From Staphylococcus borealis (GTDB taxonomy: Bacteria > Bacillota > Bacilli > Staphylococcales > Staphylococcaceae), in assembly GCF_001224225.1 (NCBI RefSeq), contig NZ_CUEE01000001.1, forward strand, positions 124,001 through 188,000: a DNA stretch of 64,000 nt, in the 5' to 3' direction. The notes below the pieces were generated by a model that saw only the letters and a program-made list of their open reading frames with translations, ran no database searches and had not been told where the DNA came from. Positions 51,355-59,633 of this stretch are shown here, piece after piece. Position numbers and translations under genes: made by a program. How positions within the stretch are numbered: the stretch's first letter is position 1; each line of letters begins with the position of its first letter.

Positions 51355-51969
51355 ATGAAAGAAGATAGGAGAATACGAAAGACGAAGTCAGCAATTAAGC
51401 GTGCTTTTACTGACCTTTTAAAACGTAAAGACCTCGACAAAATTACTGTTCAAGATATTTCAGATCAAGCAGATATTAATCGTGGTACATTTTACTTACA
51501 TTATGAAGATAAATACATGTTATTAACTGATATGGAAGATGAATGTATATCCCAAATTTGGACATCGACTCAATTTAATCAACTCGATGTTAGTTCACCA
51601 GAAAATACCGCTGAAGATTTTATAAATAATGTTTTGACTAAGGTATTACAACATATCTCTGATAACATGGAGTTTTATCATACGATTCTTCAACTTGAAC
51701 GTAAAAGTAGACTTGAAGAAAAAATTCATTCCTTAATGAAAGAAAATATGCAAAAATATATTAGTATTAATCATGAGATTGATGGTATTCCCGAAATGTA
51801 TTTTCACAGTTATGTTTCAGGTGCTACCATTTCAATTATCAAATATTGGGTACAGGATGATCATCGACTCTCTGTAAATGAGTTAACCAAACATATTTTT
51901 AATATCATTTATAATGGGCCGCTACGTATTATGATCCAAAATCATTATGAACGTACTCAATCCAACTGA
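51355..51969 (+). CDS. TetR-family regulator
   Basis: 204 residues. N-terminal HTH (RIRKTKSAIKRAFTDLL...ITVQDISDQADINRGTFYLHYEDKYML at about 5-55) and a C-terminal TetR_C_7-like domain. The start at 51355 follows AGGAGG; the longer upstream frame lacks an SD. Divergent from the YhgE/Pip gene, which it probably controls. Confidence 0.87.
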   Translation: MKEDRRIRKTKSAIKRAFTDLLKRKDLDKITVQDISDQADINRGTFYLHYEDKYMLLTDMEDECISQIWTSTQFNQLDVSSPENTAEDFINNVLTKVLQHISDNMEFYHTILQLERKSRLEEKIHSLMKENMQKYISINHEIDGIPEMYFHSYVSGATISIIKYWVQDDHRLSVNELTKHIFNIIYNGPLRIMIQNHYERTQSN

Positions 51970-52000
51970 GACTAAATGAATATGAAAGGAATCATTAACC

Positions 52001-52942
52001 ATGCTAACTGCATATAAACATTCAACAAACAATGACATCGTTGAAACGACTTTAGACCACTCTGCATCATGGATTAATGTTGTAGAACCTGATAGAGAAG
52101 AAATTGAACAATTAATAGAAACGTATAACTTACCTGAAGATTTTATCCGAGATCCATTAGATGCGGATGAAAGTGCACGTATCGAATATGATGATGACAC
52201 AGGTTACTCACTTATCATTATTGACTTACCCATCGTCAGTTCAACCAATCGTCGCGTCTTATCATTCGTTACCATTCCATTAGGTATTGTTATTGGAAAA
52301 GGACTCATTTTAACAATCTGTGACGCTGAAAATGAATTTTTAGAAAATTATACGCGACAAGATAATGTAAATTTAAATTTCCATAGTCGTTTTGCATTGG
52401 ATATCTTATTAACAATTTCAAACCACTACAACAGAAATTTACGACTGTTAAATAAATCACGAATCCGAATTGAACGTGAGTTAAAAAATAACATTACAAA
52501 CAAACAATTATATAAATTAATGGAAGTTGAAAAAAGTTTGGTTTACTTCCTTGCCGCTTTAAAAGGTAATGACACTATCATTAAAAAATTATTCCGATTA
52601 CCTGCCATCAAACGCTTTGATGAAGACGAGGATTTATTGGAAGATTTAGTGATTGAGAACAACCAAGCGATTGAAACGACAGAATTATATACGGGAATTC
52701 TGGAGAGTATCACAACGTCATATTCTTCATTATTATCAAACGAAATGAATAATATTATGAAGACACTTACGCTCTTTACAGTATTACTCACTTTACCAAC
52801 GCTTGTCTTTAGTTTCTTCGGGATGAATGTCCCACTTCCACTCGATGAAAAAAGCTATACATCATGGCTATTTATTGTAGGTATTTCACTTATCCTTGTT
52901 ACAATTGTGAGTATCTTCTTATGGCGAAAACAAAAATTATAA
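52001..52942 (+). CDS. CorA-family metal transporter, second copy
   Basis: 313 residues: cytoplasmic domain beginning WINVVEPDREEIEQLIETYNLPEDFIRDPLD, and two C-terminal spans with the pore motif FFGMNVPLP. Different in sequence from the CorA at 12 kb and closer to the Firmicute YfjQ group. SD AAAGGA before ATG. It follows the TetR gene by 31 bp and may be cotranscribed with it. Confidence 0.88.
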   Translation: MLTAYKHSTNNDIVETTLDHSASWINVVEPDREEIEQLIETYNLPEDFIRDPLDADESARIEYDDDTGYSLIIIDLPIVSSTNRRVLSFVTIPLGIVIGKGLILTICDAENEFLENYTRQDNVNLNFHSRFALDILLTISNHYNRNLRLLNKSRIRIERELKNNITNKQLYKLMEVEKSLVYFLAALKGNDTIIKKLFRLPAIKRFDEDEDLLEDLVIENNQAIETTELYTGILESITTSYSSLLSNEMNNIMKTLTLFTVLLTLPTLVFSFFGMNVPLPLDEKSYTSWLFIVGISLILVTIVSIFLWRKQKL

Positions 52943-52950
52943 CAACACAA

Positions 52951-52990
52951 AAAACCGGTCTTCTGAGACATTCAGAAGACCGGTTTTGTT
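52951..52990. terminator. Terminator between corA2 and scrA
   Basis: AAAACCGGTCTTCTGA-GACAT-TCAGAAGACCGGTTTTG, bidirectional, between convergent genes. Confidence 0.9.
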
Positions 52991-52992
52991 AT

Positions 52993-54435
52993 TTATTCAG
53001 CGGTAGTTCGATAAGCGTTTCGTCGGGATAAAATAAATGTTATCGCTACAGATACAATAAAGGCAATCAGCATACCAACAAAGTAATGTAACCACCCTGC
53101 GTGTGCTGGATTAATTGAAATAAACCCTGGTAATCCTGCTGTACCTAAAGCGATGGCTTTAACTTTAAAGAATGAAATATAAGCCGAGCCTATAGCAGAA
53201 CCAATAATTGCGCCAATAAATGGATATCTTAATTTAAGATTCACACCAAACATAGCTGGTTCTGTAATTCCTAACAATGCTGAAACACCTGCTGCTGAGG
53301 CAACACCTTTTAACTTTTTATTATTTTTAATGATGATAAATGCTGCGAGTGCCGCACCACCTTGTGCCACGTTAGACATTGTTGCGATTGGGAAGATAAA
53401 TGATCCACCTGTTTTCGCTTGATCAGCAATTAACGTTGTCTCTACAGCAATAAAACTATGATGCATACCTGTAATAACAATTGGTGCATAGAATAGACCA
53501 AAGATAAATCCACCAATGGCACCACCAAAGTCATATAACCATGTTAAGCCATCTGATAACCAATACCCAAGTTGTCTAGTTATTGGACCTACAAATAAGA
53601 ATGTTAAAAAGGCTGTTACTAATATAGATAATAACGGTGTTAATAAATTATCTAATACTGTAGGAATCACTTTTCGTAATCCTTTTTCAATCGTAGCTAA
53701 AATATAGGCAGCCACCAACATTGGTAATACTTGTCCTTGATAACCGACTTGATTAATATGTAGACCAAACAAGTCCCAATGTGGAATGGCTTTACCCGCT
53801 TCTACAGCTTTAGGAAAATCATAAGCACTCATTAATGATGGATGTACGAGAATCATACCTAGTGCTGCACCCAAGAAAGGGTTACCTCCGAAGCGTTTCG
53901 CTGCACTAAATCCAATTAGTATAGGTAACAGCGTAAACGGCGCATTCGCAAAAATATTAATCATATCTGCTAAGCCGGCAAATTGACTATGAACATCTAT
54001 CAACGATTGATGATCATAAAAGAGATCAGGTGCAGTTAATATATTATTAATCCCCATTAATAACCCACCAGCTACAATGGCTGGAATAATAGGAACAAAA
54101 ATATCTGAGAGCATCTTCACGAATCGCTGTAATGGATTCATATTTTGCGTTGATTTATCTTTTACATCTGACGTTGTTGAAGCTTCTTTACCTGTTATAT
54201 GTTCAAGTTCATTAAACACCTTATTAACCGTGCCTGAACCAATGATAATTTGGTATTGACCACCCGTTGAGAATGTTCCTTTAACAACATCCATGTTTGA
54301 TAAAGCATCTTCATCTACCTTACTTTCATCGTTGAGCACAAGTCTTAATCTTGTAGCGCAGTGCGCCATTGCATCTAAATTGTCTTCACCGCCTATAGCC
54401 TCAAGAATATCTTCAGCTGACTTTTTATAGTTCAT
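52993..54435 (-). CDS. scrA: PTS EIIBC, sucrose-type
   Basis: 480 residues, the length of staphylococcal ScrA. EIIB domain at 1-90 with phosphocysteine MAHCATRLRL (Cys 26); EIIC from about 105 with FVPIIPAIVAGGLLMGINN and the GITEPAMFGVNLKLRYPF signature. No EIIA domain. It imports and phosphorylates sucrose or a related disaccharide such as trehalose. Tandem LacI/ScrR-type operators precede it; neither the hydrolase nor the regulator is adjacent. Confidence 0.85.
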   Translation of the reverse strand: MNYKKSAEDILEAIGGEDNLDAMAHCATRLRLVLNDESKVDEDALSNMDVVKGTFSTGGQYQIIIGSGTVNKVFNELEHITGKEASTTSDVKDKSTQNMNPLQRFVKMLSDIFVPIIPAIVAGGLLMGINNILTAPDLFYDHQSLIDVHSQFAGLADMINIFANAPFTLLPILIGFSAAKRFGGNPFLGAALGMILVHPSLMSAYDFPKAVEAGKAIPHWDLFGLHINQVGYQGQVLPMLVAAYILATIEKGLRKVIPTVLDNLLTPLLSILVTAFLTFLFVGPITRQLGYWLSDGLTWLYDFGGAIGGFIFGLFYAPIVITGMHHSFIAVETTLIADQAKTGGSFIFPIATMSNVAQGGAALAAFIIIKNNKKLKGVASAAGVSALLGITEPAMFGVNLKLRYPFIGAIIGSAIGSAYISFFKVKAIALGTAGLPGFISINPAHAGWLHYFVGMLIAFIVSVAITFILSRRNAYRTTAE

Positions 54436-54455
54436 TACTTTCCCTCCTATTGAAT

Positions 54456-54496
54456 GGAACCGGTTCTATTTATTAATTTAATTGTAACCGGTTCCA
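54456..54496. promoter_or_regulatory. Two LacI-family operators upstream of scrA
   Basis: GGAACCGGTTCT at 54456-54467 and GTAACCGGTTCC at 54484-54495, both palindromes centred on CCGG, flank the expected promoter. This resembles the ScrR operators of staphylococcal scrA/scrB. Confidence 0.82.
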
Positions 54497-54615
54497 AAAA
54501 ATAACGCAATACGCTTTTTTATTTTCACCATTTGTTCATATTTAAGGTTCATGATATAAACTTTCGGGAACGAAATAAATGACGATACAACATTTAGTAA
54601 GCGAGGCGATATTTG

Positions 54616-54993
54616 ATGAAAGAACGTGGCTATATCGAAAAATTATGGCGCGAAGAAAAATATAATGTGTTATACCACAGTCAACAACATTATAATGCTA
54701 TTCGCGAACTGCTTAAACAGTCCCCTACTTTATCAGACGTTCAGCAGGCAATTGATGACGCACTTAACACAACACCAACACATGGAACGATTATAAATGC
54801 TTATGACCATATGTGGGGATATTTCAAACATAAAGCAAATGACCTTGAAAAAGAGCGCGCAGCCAAGCTTAAAGCTGATTTTAATCAAGACATCATTCAG
54901 AGCACTGATTTGTTAATATTTTTAAAACATTTAGCCGATAAATATCATGTGTCCTACTTACAAAATAGTACGCTTCTTAATATAGAAGCATAG
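54616..54993 (+). CDS. YbgA-like DUF1722 protein
   Basis: 125 residues of the DUF1722 (YbgA) domain: YIEKLWREEKYNVLYHSQQHYNAIRELLK, THGTIINAYDHMWGYFKHKA, LIFLKHLADKYHVSYLQNSTLL. Function unknown; in other bacteria the domain is near photolyase or DUF523. The ATG at 54616 follows GAGGCG. It appears to be the last core gene before the island. Confidence 0.85.
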   Translation: MKERGYIEKLWREEKYNVLYHSQQHYNAIRELLKQSPTLSDVQQAIDDALNTTPTHGTIINAYDHMWGYFKHKANDLEKERAAKLKADFNQDIIQSTDLLIFLKHLADKYHVSYLQNSTLLNIEA

Positions 54994-55120
54994 CGATTCA
55001 TGTTTAGCTTGACTTGCGTTACATAGCATTTCAAACTTTTTACCCATACCGTTAACTAGGCATGATCATGTGTCATTCGGCTATAGTTCAAAACACGTTT
55101 GTTGTGTTCTTAATTCTATA

Positions 55121-55161
55121 AAAAAAGTTGAGACGACGTAAATGTTGTCCCAACTTTTTTT
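55121..55161 (+). terminator. Terminator after ybgA
   Basis: AAAAAGTTGAGAC-GACGTAAAT-GTTGTCCCAACTTTTTTT, imperfect stem with long A/T flanks. Confidence 0.75.
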
Positions 55162-56139
55162 AAAATTAATTCTGTTTTTCTGTAAAATATTATTCTTGAT
55201 GGTTTCACTTATAATTAAATCTGTATATTTAAGGAAAATAGATATAAAAACTGTTGCTTATGCATTAGTGATTTAGTAATTGGGGGGAGTTAGGCTCCTT
55301 AATAATATACACTAGCATGCTACTGCTAATACCTGTGCTAATGACACATATACATTTCTTATTCTATGATGTATAAATCTAAGTTGTGATGTCTGACTGT
55401 TATTTCACTTATTCGTGCTCGTATTCGGTCTTGTTGTTTAATCGTGCTGTTCATGAGCAAAACTTCTATATGACCTATAAAGTTATAATAAACTTCAATT
55501 GTGTAGGATGGAAATTTCATGATGTTGTGTCTTAACGTCATATAGAAGTGATAAGTTTAAGTTGTTGATTGTATATGCATCATTAACATGAATGTGATGG
55601 CAGATTTTAATCTCAATCATTTAATTATAAGCTTATCTTGATGTATCAATATTTTATGTTGTGATGTCATGATGTTGATACAGAATTAATAAATATATGA
55701 TTTCGTAATTATTAACTAAATCAATGAGAATGGTATTTAATTAAAGCTATCGCGAAATCTATATATAGTATGCCTTAAATTAAGTTGTTCTACGCTATTA
55801 AAATTTTCCAAATAAGCGACGCTATATTTTCAATCTTTTAATTAAGTTGCTTCTAAGAGAAAATTTTTATCGCTTTCACAAGATAGTAGCGAAATTTTTT
55901 TATTTTTAGTTATTAATTTTTTCTTACTTTTAATTTATAATTACTTTTATTATTACATCACAATATCAATGTGTTCTACACCCTTTCAAAACATTGATAT
56001 ATAAGTATATTTAGTTTGATTTTTGAAAAATGATTATCCATAGCATTGCCCTTTATTTCAATAATCCGCCCTTTTTTCGCCCTCTGTTTTAAAATATATT
56101 TACTTTTAAATATTATGCTATTTGCAGTTCATTAAAACT
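55162..56139. other. Gene-poor AT-rich stretch at the chromosome/island border
   Basis: Nearly 1 kb without a frame I can support. It contains a G6 run followed by AGTTAGGCTCC (about 55280), an ATATCAATG ... CATTGATAT hairpin at about 55962-55999, and loosely repeated AATTAAGTTG/GCGAAAT words near 55740-55900. The island attachment site probably lies here or in the next kilobase but cannot be fixed from one end. Confidence 0.5.
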
Positions 56140-56166
56140 AAAAAAACCACATCAATTAAGATGTGG
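56140..56166 (-). terminator. Minus-strand terminator 1 of the hairpin segment
   Basis: Minus strand CCACATC-TTAATT-GATGTGG then T7. Confidence 0.82.
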
Positions 56167-56295
56167 CGAAAGGGGTTCGAAAACATCTTTCAGGGGAGAA
56201 TGTTTTCAAAATGATATCGTTGACTTACAATAGTATCTAAAGATACTAATCTAAAACACGCTCTCTCTTTTCGAGAGTAAGTAAATCATAACATA

Positions 56296-56330
56296 AAAAT
56301 TGAGGCAATCGCTAGGATTTGCCTCAATAA
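56296..56330 (-). terminator. Minus-strand terminator 2 of the hairpin segment
   Basis: Minus strand ATTGAGGCAA-ATCCTAGCGA-TTGCCTCAAT then TTTT. Confidence 0.82.
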
Positions 56331-56485
56331 AAGGAAAAGTTTGAGAAATGCTTGTGTTAAAACATTTCTATATGTTGAAGGGAATTCAACATATATTTAG
56401 TTTACCACATAACCATATATTTAAAAACTTATTTTTTATATTTCAGTTAATGTACACTCACCATCATAGTCAATATTCATAGTAT

Positions 56486-56508
56486 AAAAAAAGGGGCCTT
56501 CAGCCCCT
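56486..56508 (-). terminator. Minus-strand terminator 3 of the hairpin segment
   Basis: Minus strand GGGGC-TGAAG-GCCCC then T7; short GC-rich stem. Confidence 0.82.
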
Positions 56509-56660
56509 CGAGTCTTATGCCGTATACTTAACAAAGTTAGAGATTACCTAAGTAAGAATGAATTGTATCAATAGACGCAAAGGATATAATGTAAGAAAAG
56601 TCTATTACAAAGGTAACCTCATACGTTAATTATTACATATTCATTATTGTTTTTCTACTA

Positions 56661-56801
56661 TTAATATTTGATGACATATAGTGATTTTACACGTGAAATT
56701 CCACTCTTGTATTTGCAACGATCAATATTATTTGTACGTATTCTTATTTCTCGCTGCATTAGAATACGTCTCTCAGCGTCTTTAAAAATGTGTTTCGTCA
56801 T
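56661..56801 (-). CDS. Possible small basic protein, 46 residues
   Basis: Frame MTKHIFKDAERRILMQREIR followed by a basic, Arg/Lys-rich remainder ending SLYVIKY. It has protein-like composition but no visible ribosome site, so it may be a remnant or chance frame. It lies on the same strand as the island genes, downstream of the packaging operon. Confidence 0.3.
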   Translation of the reverse strand: MTKHIFKDAERRILMQREIRIRTNNIDRCKYKSGISRVKSLYVIKY

Positions 56802-56884
56802 GAATAATCACAGAATAACAATATAAACATGTTTATATTAATTTAAGCATGGGTATATTAAACTAAGCTCATAAAATAAACTCT

Positions 56885-56916
56885 CCTCATTAGTCAATTG
56901 ATTAATGAGGTTTTTT
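56885..56916 (+). terminator. Plus-strand terminator-like hairpin
   Basis: CCTCATTA-GTCAATTGAT-TAATGAGG then T6. No plus-strand gene is seen upstream that would need it, hinting at a short plus-strand transcript or a displaced element. Confidence 0.65.
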
Positions 56917-56928
56917 GTATATATAAAA

Positions 56929-56962
56929 GAGACCAACCATTAAGGTTAAGCCTCTTTTAACC
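56929..56962 (-). terminator. Terminator of the island packaging operon
   Basis: Minus strand AAAAGAGGCTTAACC ... GGTTGGTCTCTTTT then TATATA; imperfect stem downstream of the RinA-like gene. Confidence 0.6.
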
Positions 56963-57193
56963 ATTACATATCCACGTATAGCTAAGGGGTTTGTGTAATA
57001 AACTCTATAGGACAGCTGAAGCTTTATATTAGCCTCTGGAAATTATTATCTCTTTTTTTATAGATAATGTCTATTAAATAATTGTTAAAAGTTTTTATTA
57101 GTGTGTAAAGATGAATTTACAATATTTCTCTCACTATCCATATTTGGACTGGTTACACCACTTCCCTATTTTAAAGTTTTAGTTTTATCAGTT

Positions 57194-57556
57194 CTACACA
57201 TAGCCTATAAGCACTGCTAAACGTCTAATAATAGCGTCACGTCTGCGTAAAATTGACGTTTTACTCATACCGTAATAATCGGCTATATCTTGCCATAAAT
57301 AGCACCCAATAGGACAATCCCAATATCTTAAACGTATAATCTCTTTTGTTTCCTTATCTGCTTCCTCTATGAGTTGATCTACACCCTCTACAATGTTGCA
57401 TAACTTTTCATATTTTCGTTTCATTCCGTCATTAGCAGCTTCACTTGTAGTTCTTTGTAGTATTTCAAACTTTAAAATTCTCATCTCTTTGCGATAATGT
57501 TCTATATCTTGTATATAACTCTCTAGCTTCTTAATATCGTATCTTTCAAGTTTCAT
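57194..57556 (-). CDS. RinA/ArpU-like phage transcription regulator
   Basis: 120 residues: helical N-terminal two thirds (ESYIQDIEHYRKEMRILKFEIL...), then LIEEADKETKEIIRLRYWDCP and a C-terminal HTH (LWQDIADYYGMSKTSILRRRDAIIRRLA, 86-114). This is the layout of the DUF722/DUF1492 RinA/ArpU proteins that turn on late genes of staphylococcal and enterococcal phages. It overlaps terS by 11 bp. In typical SaPIs terS is the last gene of the operon, so a regulator after it is notable. Confidence 0.7.
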   Translation of the reverse strand: MKLERYDIKKLESYIQDIEHYRKEMRILKFEILQRTTSEAANDGMKRKYEKLCNIVEGVDQLIEEADKETKEIIRLRYWDCPIGCYLWQDIADYYGMSKTSILRRRDAIIRRLAVLIGYV

Positions 57557-58028
57557 CGGTACCTATATCATCTACAAAAATAGGAGTAACCATATTCACA
57601 TCTACTTTATCTGTAAATATACTGTGATAACGACCTAATAAGTCACGTGCTTTTAAACGATCACTAGGCTTAATAGGTACGTCTACCTTTTCCACATGCT
57701 CATTATATACAAGATTCATACGTCCAGTGTCTGGATTACGTTCGAATGTCCCTTTCTTAACTACAACCTCTTTAGTCTCTGTCTCATCACCAATAGCCGA
57801 TTTCGTAAGTAGATACAATATTTCTTTGGCAGACAAAATGGTGTCGTCCATAATCTCATCTTTCTTACTTTTAATATATTCGTCCACTTTCTCTTTGCGC
57901 AGCAATCTACTCCCCGTTACATGTGCACTATTAGGGCTATATCCTGCCTTTATAGCGCTTTGCGTAACGTTGAGTGTCTTAATACACTCATTCGCAAATC
58001 GCTCTTGTTTGGGCGTTAGTTTATCCAT
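57546..58028 (-). CDS. terS: Terminase small subunit
   Basis: 160 residues of the Terminase_2 family: LTPKQERFANECIKTLNVTQSAIKAGYSPNSAHVTGSRLLRKEKVDEYI forms the DNA-binding N-terminus (3-52), followed by an oligomerisation part. In SaPIs the island TerS replaces the helper-phage subunit and directs packaging of island DNA. It overlaps the gene before it by 8 bp and the gene after it by 11 bp. Confidence 0.92.
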   Translation of the reverse strand: MDKLTPKQERFANECIKTLNVTQSAIKAGYSPNSAHVTGSRLLRKEKVDEYIKSKKDEIMDDTILSAKEILYLLTKSAIGDETETKEVVVKKGTFERNPDTGRMNLVYNEHVEKVDVPIKPSDRLKARDLLGRYHSIFTDKVDVNMVTPIFVDDIGTDET

Positions 58029-58374
58029 TTAACCACTCCTTATTTTCTATAATTTTATCTATTAATTGATTAGTAAGTTGATTGATTCTGGTTACAGATA
58101 ATTCAAAAATTTGCGCTATATCTTTGGTGGATCTACCACTGCGCAAAAGTAAAAACAAAATCAATTCTCTATGGGTACAAACACGCTCTACTAATATTTC
58201 TAACTCATTCATATAAATATGGTCATCAGTATGTGTAGTTTGTGTAGAATATATTTCTTCCTCATCATTCAACATAAAGAAATCATCAGCAGAAACCTCT
58301 GGCTCAACATCATTCACGTAATTATGATAGTTTAATATGAATGTTTTAAGTTTTTCCTTATCTGGTTGAGCCAT
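58021..58374 (-). CDS. Sigma-70 region-4-like HTH protein
   Basis: 117 residues: acidic N-terminal half (DVEPEVSADDFFMLNDEEEIY), then HRELILFLLLRSGRSTKDIAQIFELSVTRINQLTNQLIDKI (67-108), which has the form of a sigma region-4 or LuxR-like HTH. It overlaps the terS start by 8 bp. A role in transcription of the packaging genes, or interaction with the terminase, is possible but not shown. Confidence 0.65.
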   Translation of the reverse strand: MAQPDKEKLKTFILNYHNYVNDVEPEVSADDFFMLNDEEEIYSTQTTHTDDHIYMNELEILVERVCTHRELILFLLLRSGRSTKDIAQIFELSVTRINQLTNQLIDKIIENKEWLNG

Positions 58375-58379
58375 AGAAA

Positions 58380-58841
58380 CTACACCACCATAGCTTGTTG
58401 TGGCTTACTAGTCTTTGTTATAGGCTTGTTAAGATAAACATTGTATAAATCTACCTGTAATCGTTCAATGAGCTCATACACCTTAATACGGCCATTTGAT
58501 TGCATGTATCTAACCACCTGTTGTTGCTCTTCTTTTGTATAGGTATTTAGCACCTGCTTTAATAAGGATAGGCGTACCGATGAATCATTTTTAAATCGTT
58601 TCAAATCAGCTTTCTTTTCACAAATCCATATCACAAGTTTATCAGCTGGATATGAGACAGAAATCACTCCCATAATATTGTCACATGTCGTTATCGAAGT
58701 GCTTAAGTGGTACATTTCGCTTATATGTGACTGGGCCAATTTAATTTTAGAATTGATATACTTTGGATTGTACTTGGTCAATAACTCATATTCTGAGATT
58801 TTTGTTTGTTGATACGGCGCACTAATGTTTTTTGTCCACAA
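58380..58841 (-). CDS. Island protein of unknown function, possible phage-type regulator
   Basis: 153 residues from TTG 58841, which follows GGGGG; in-frame ATGs at 58889 and 58853 lie in or next to a GCCTATCC/GGGTAGGC hairpin and look untranslated. The protein (TKISEYELLTKYNPKYINSKIKLAQSHISEM ... YPADKLVIWICEKKADLKRF) has the helical pattern of small phage transcription regulators. I cannot place it in a family with confidence, nor equate it to a SaPI interference or capsid-remodelling gene. Confidence 0.6.
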   Translation of the reverse strand: MWTKNISAPYQQTKISEYELLTKYNPKYINSKIKLAQSHISEMYHLSTSITTCDNIMGVISVSYPADKLVIWICEKKADLKRFKNDSSVRLSLLKQVLNTYTKEEQQQVVRYMQSNGRIKVYELIERLQVDLYNVYLNKPITKTSKPQQAMVV

Positions 58842-58901
58842 TGATACCCCCATTATATAGAATGAGCCTACCCAATAAAGGATAGGCATATGAGTAATGT
58901 T

Positions 58902-59609
58902 TTATTGTCTATAAGCGTAGGCTTGCTCTCTTGCGCCATCTTTTTTAGCTTTAGCATATTTTAATTGCTCGTTATATCTGTCTGCCAATGGTTTGATAAC
59001 AACGTAACCATCTTTATCTTTGTTAATGACTGAACCCCTGTTATCCATACCAATTTGTCTTAAAATATTATATTGATATGCTAAATCGTTATATTCTTCA
59101 TTATTCTCATACGGGTGTAATACTGCTTGTTTTAATTGTGTGAAAGTACCTGAAATTTGCCCTTGCTCATTTTCAGAAAAACGATTCTCATAAATATTTT
59201 GTAATAAACTTAATTCATATACTCCTATCTCTTTAGGGTCGGCATTTCTGACATAATCAATGATTTCTGAGTTATCGTAAAAAGAAAGTCGAGCTTTTAA
59301 ATTTTGTCTATTAATTAATTCAGCTTGTGGGTTCGAAATATTTTCAGTTGTCGATTCCTTTTCAATTTCTTCTAAACGATTTTCAATATTCTTAATCTTA
59401 TCACTAGCAAATTGCTTAAATTCATTTTCAATCTGTGTCACTTTTGGTTTTTGTTTCTCATCAATCGCATCTAATCTATAACCACGTTGATACATAATGA
59501 ATGTTTCTTCTAAAAACTCATCTACTTTATCCAATAAATCTTTATATTTTCGATCATTAAAAAGTACGTCGTAGGCACTTCCCGTTTTGGTTGCGTTTGT
59601 ATTGTACAT
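58902..59609 (-). CDS. Island protein of unknown function, coiled coil
   Basis: 235 residues, soluble, highly charged and helical; KVTQIENEFKQFASDKIKNIENRLEEIEKESTTEN (about 55-89) looks like a coiled coil. Middle gene of the presumed SOS-controlled operon, 24 bp after the first gene, with SD AGAGG. Proteins of similar size and place occur in SaPI operon I, but I cannot give a function. Confidence 0.65.
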   Translation of the reverse strand: MYNTNATKTGSAYDVLFNDRKYKDLLDKVDEFLEETFIMYQRGYRLDAIDEKQKPKVTQIENEFKQFASDKIKNIENRLEEIEKESTTENISNPQAELINRQNLKARLSFYDNSEIIDYVRNADPKEIGVYELSLLQNIYENRFSENEQGQISGTFTQLKQAVLHPYENNEEYNDLAYQYNILRQIGMDNRGSVINKDKDGYVVIKPLADRYNEQLKYAKAKKDGAREQAYAYRQ

Positions 59610-59633
59610 ATATAAACCTCTTTCGTTTTAATT

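Larger units (their letters stand above)
56140..56508 (-). ncRNA. Hairpin-rich segment, candidate small RNAs
   Basis: At least six successive hairpins on the minus strand, three of them ending in T runs (separate terminator entries). Others are TATATGTTGAA / TTCAACATATA (56369-56395), AGAAATG / CATTTCT (56344-56369) and CTCTC-TTTTC-GAGAG (about 56262-56277). C-rich unpaired words TTCTCCCC and CGAACCCC lie between them on the minus strand, as in many staphylococcal regulatory RNAs. No protein frame with a ribosome site fits. I do not recognise a known RNA. Confidence 0.45.

Noticed and set aside
55270..55340. G6-AGTTAGGCTCC motif as a known G-rich regulatory RNA or a 19-residue toxin frame after it
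   Set aside because: No promoter/terminator pair or proper ribosome spacing could be defined.
55359..55541. 60-residue minus-strand frame in the gene-poor border region
   Set aside because: No ribosome site, no family resemblance and AT-driven composition; treated as chance.
56150..56215. GGGGTTCGAAAAC as part of a tRNA (attachment-site tRNA)
   Set aside because: No acceptor, D or anticodon arm can be formed around it.
56480..56560. Short frame reading through the GGGGC/GCCCC terminator (…HKTRGAEGPFFYTMNIDYDG)
   Set aside because: The sequence is a terminator stem translated by chance and has no start with a ribosome site.
57727..58032. 101-residue plus-strand frame opposite terS
   Set aside because: Mirror frame of terS with low-complexity Ser/Leu composition and no ribosome site.
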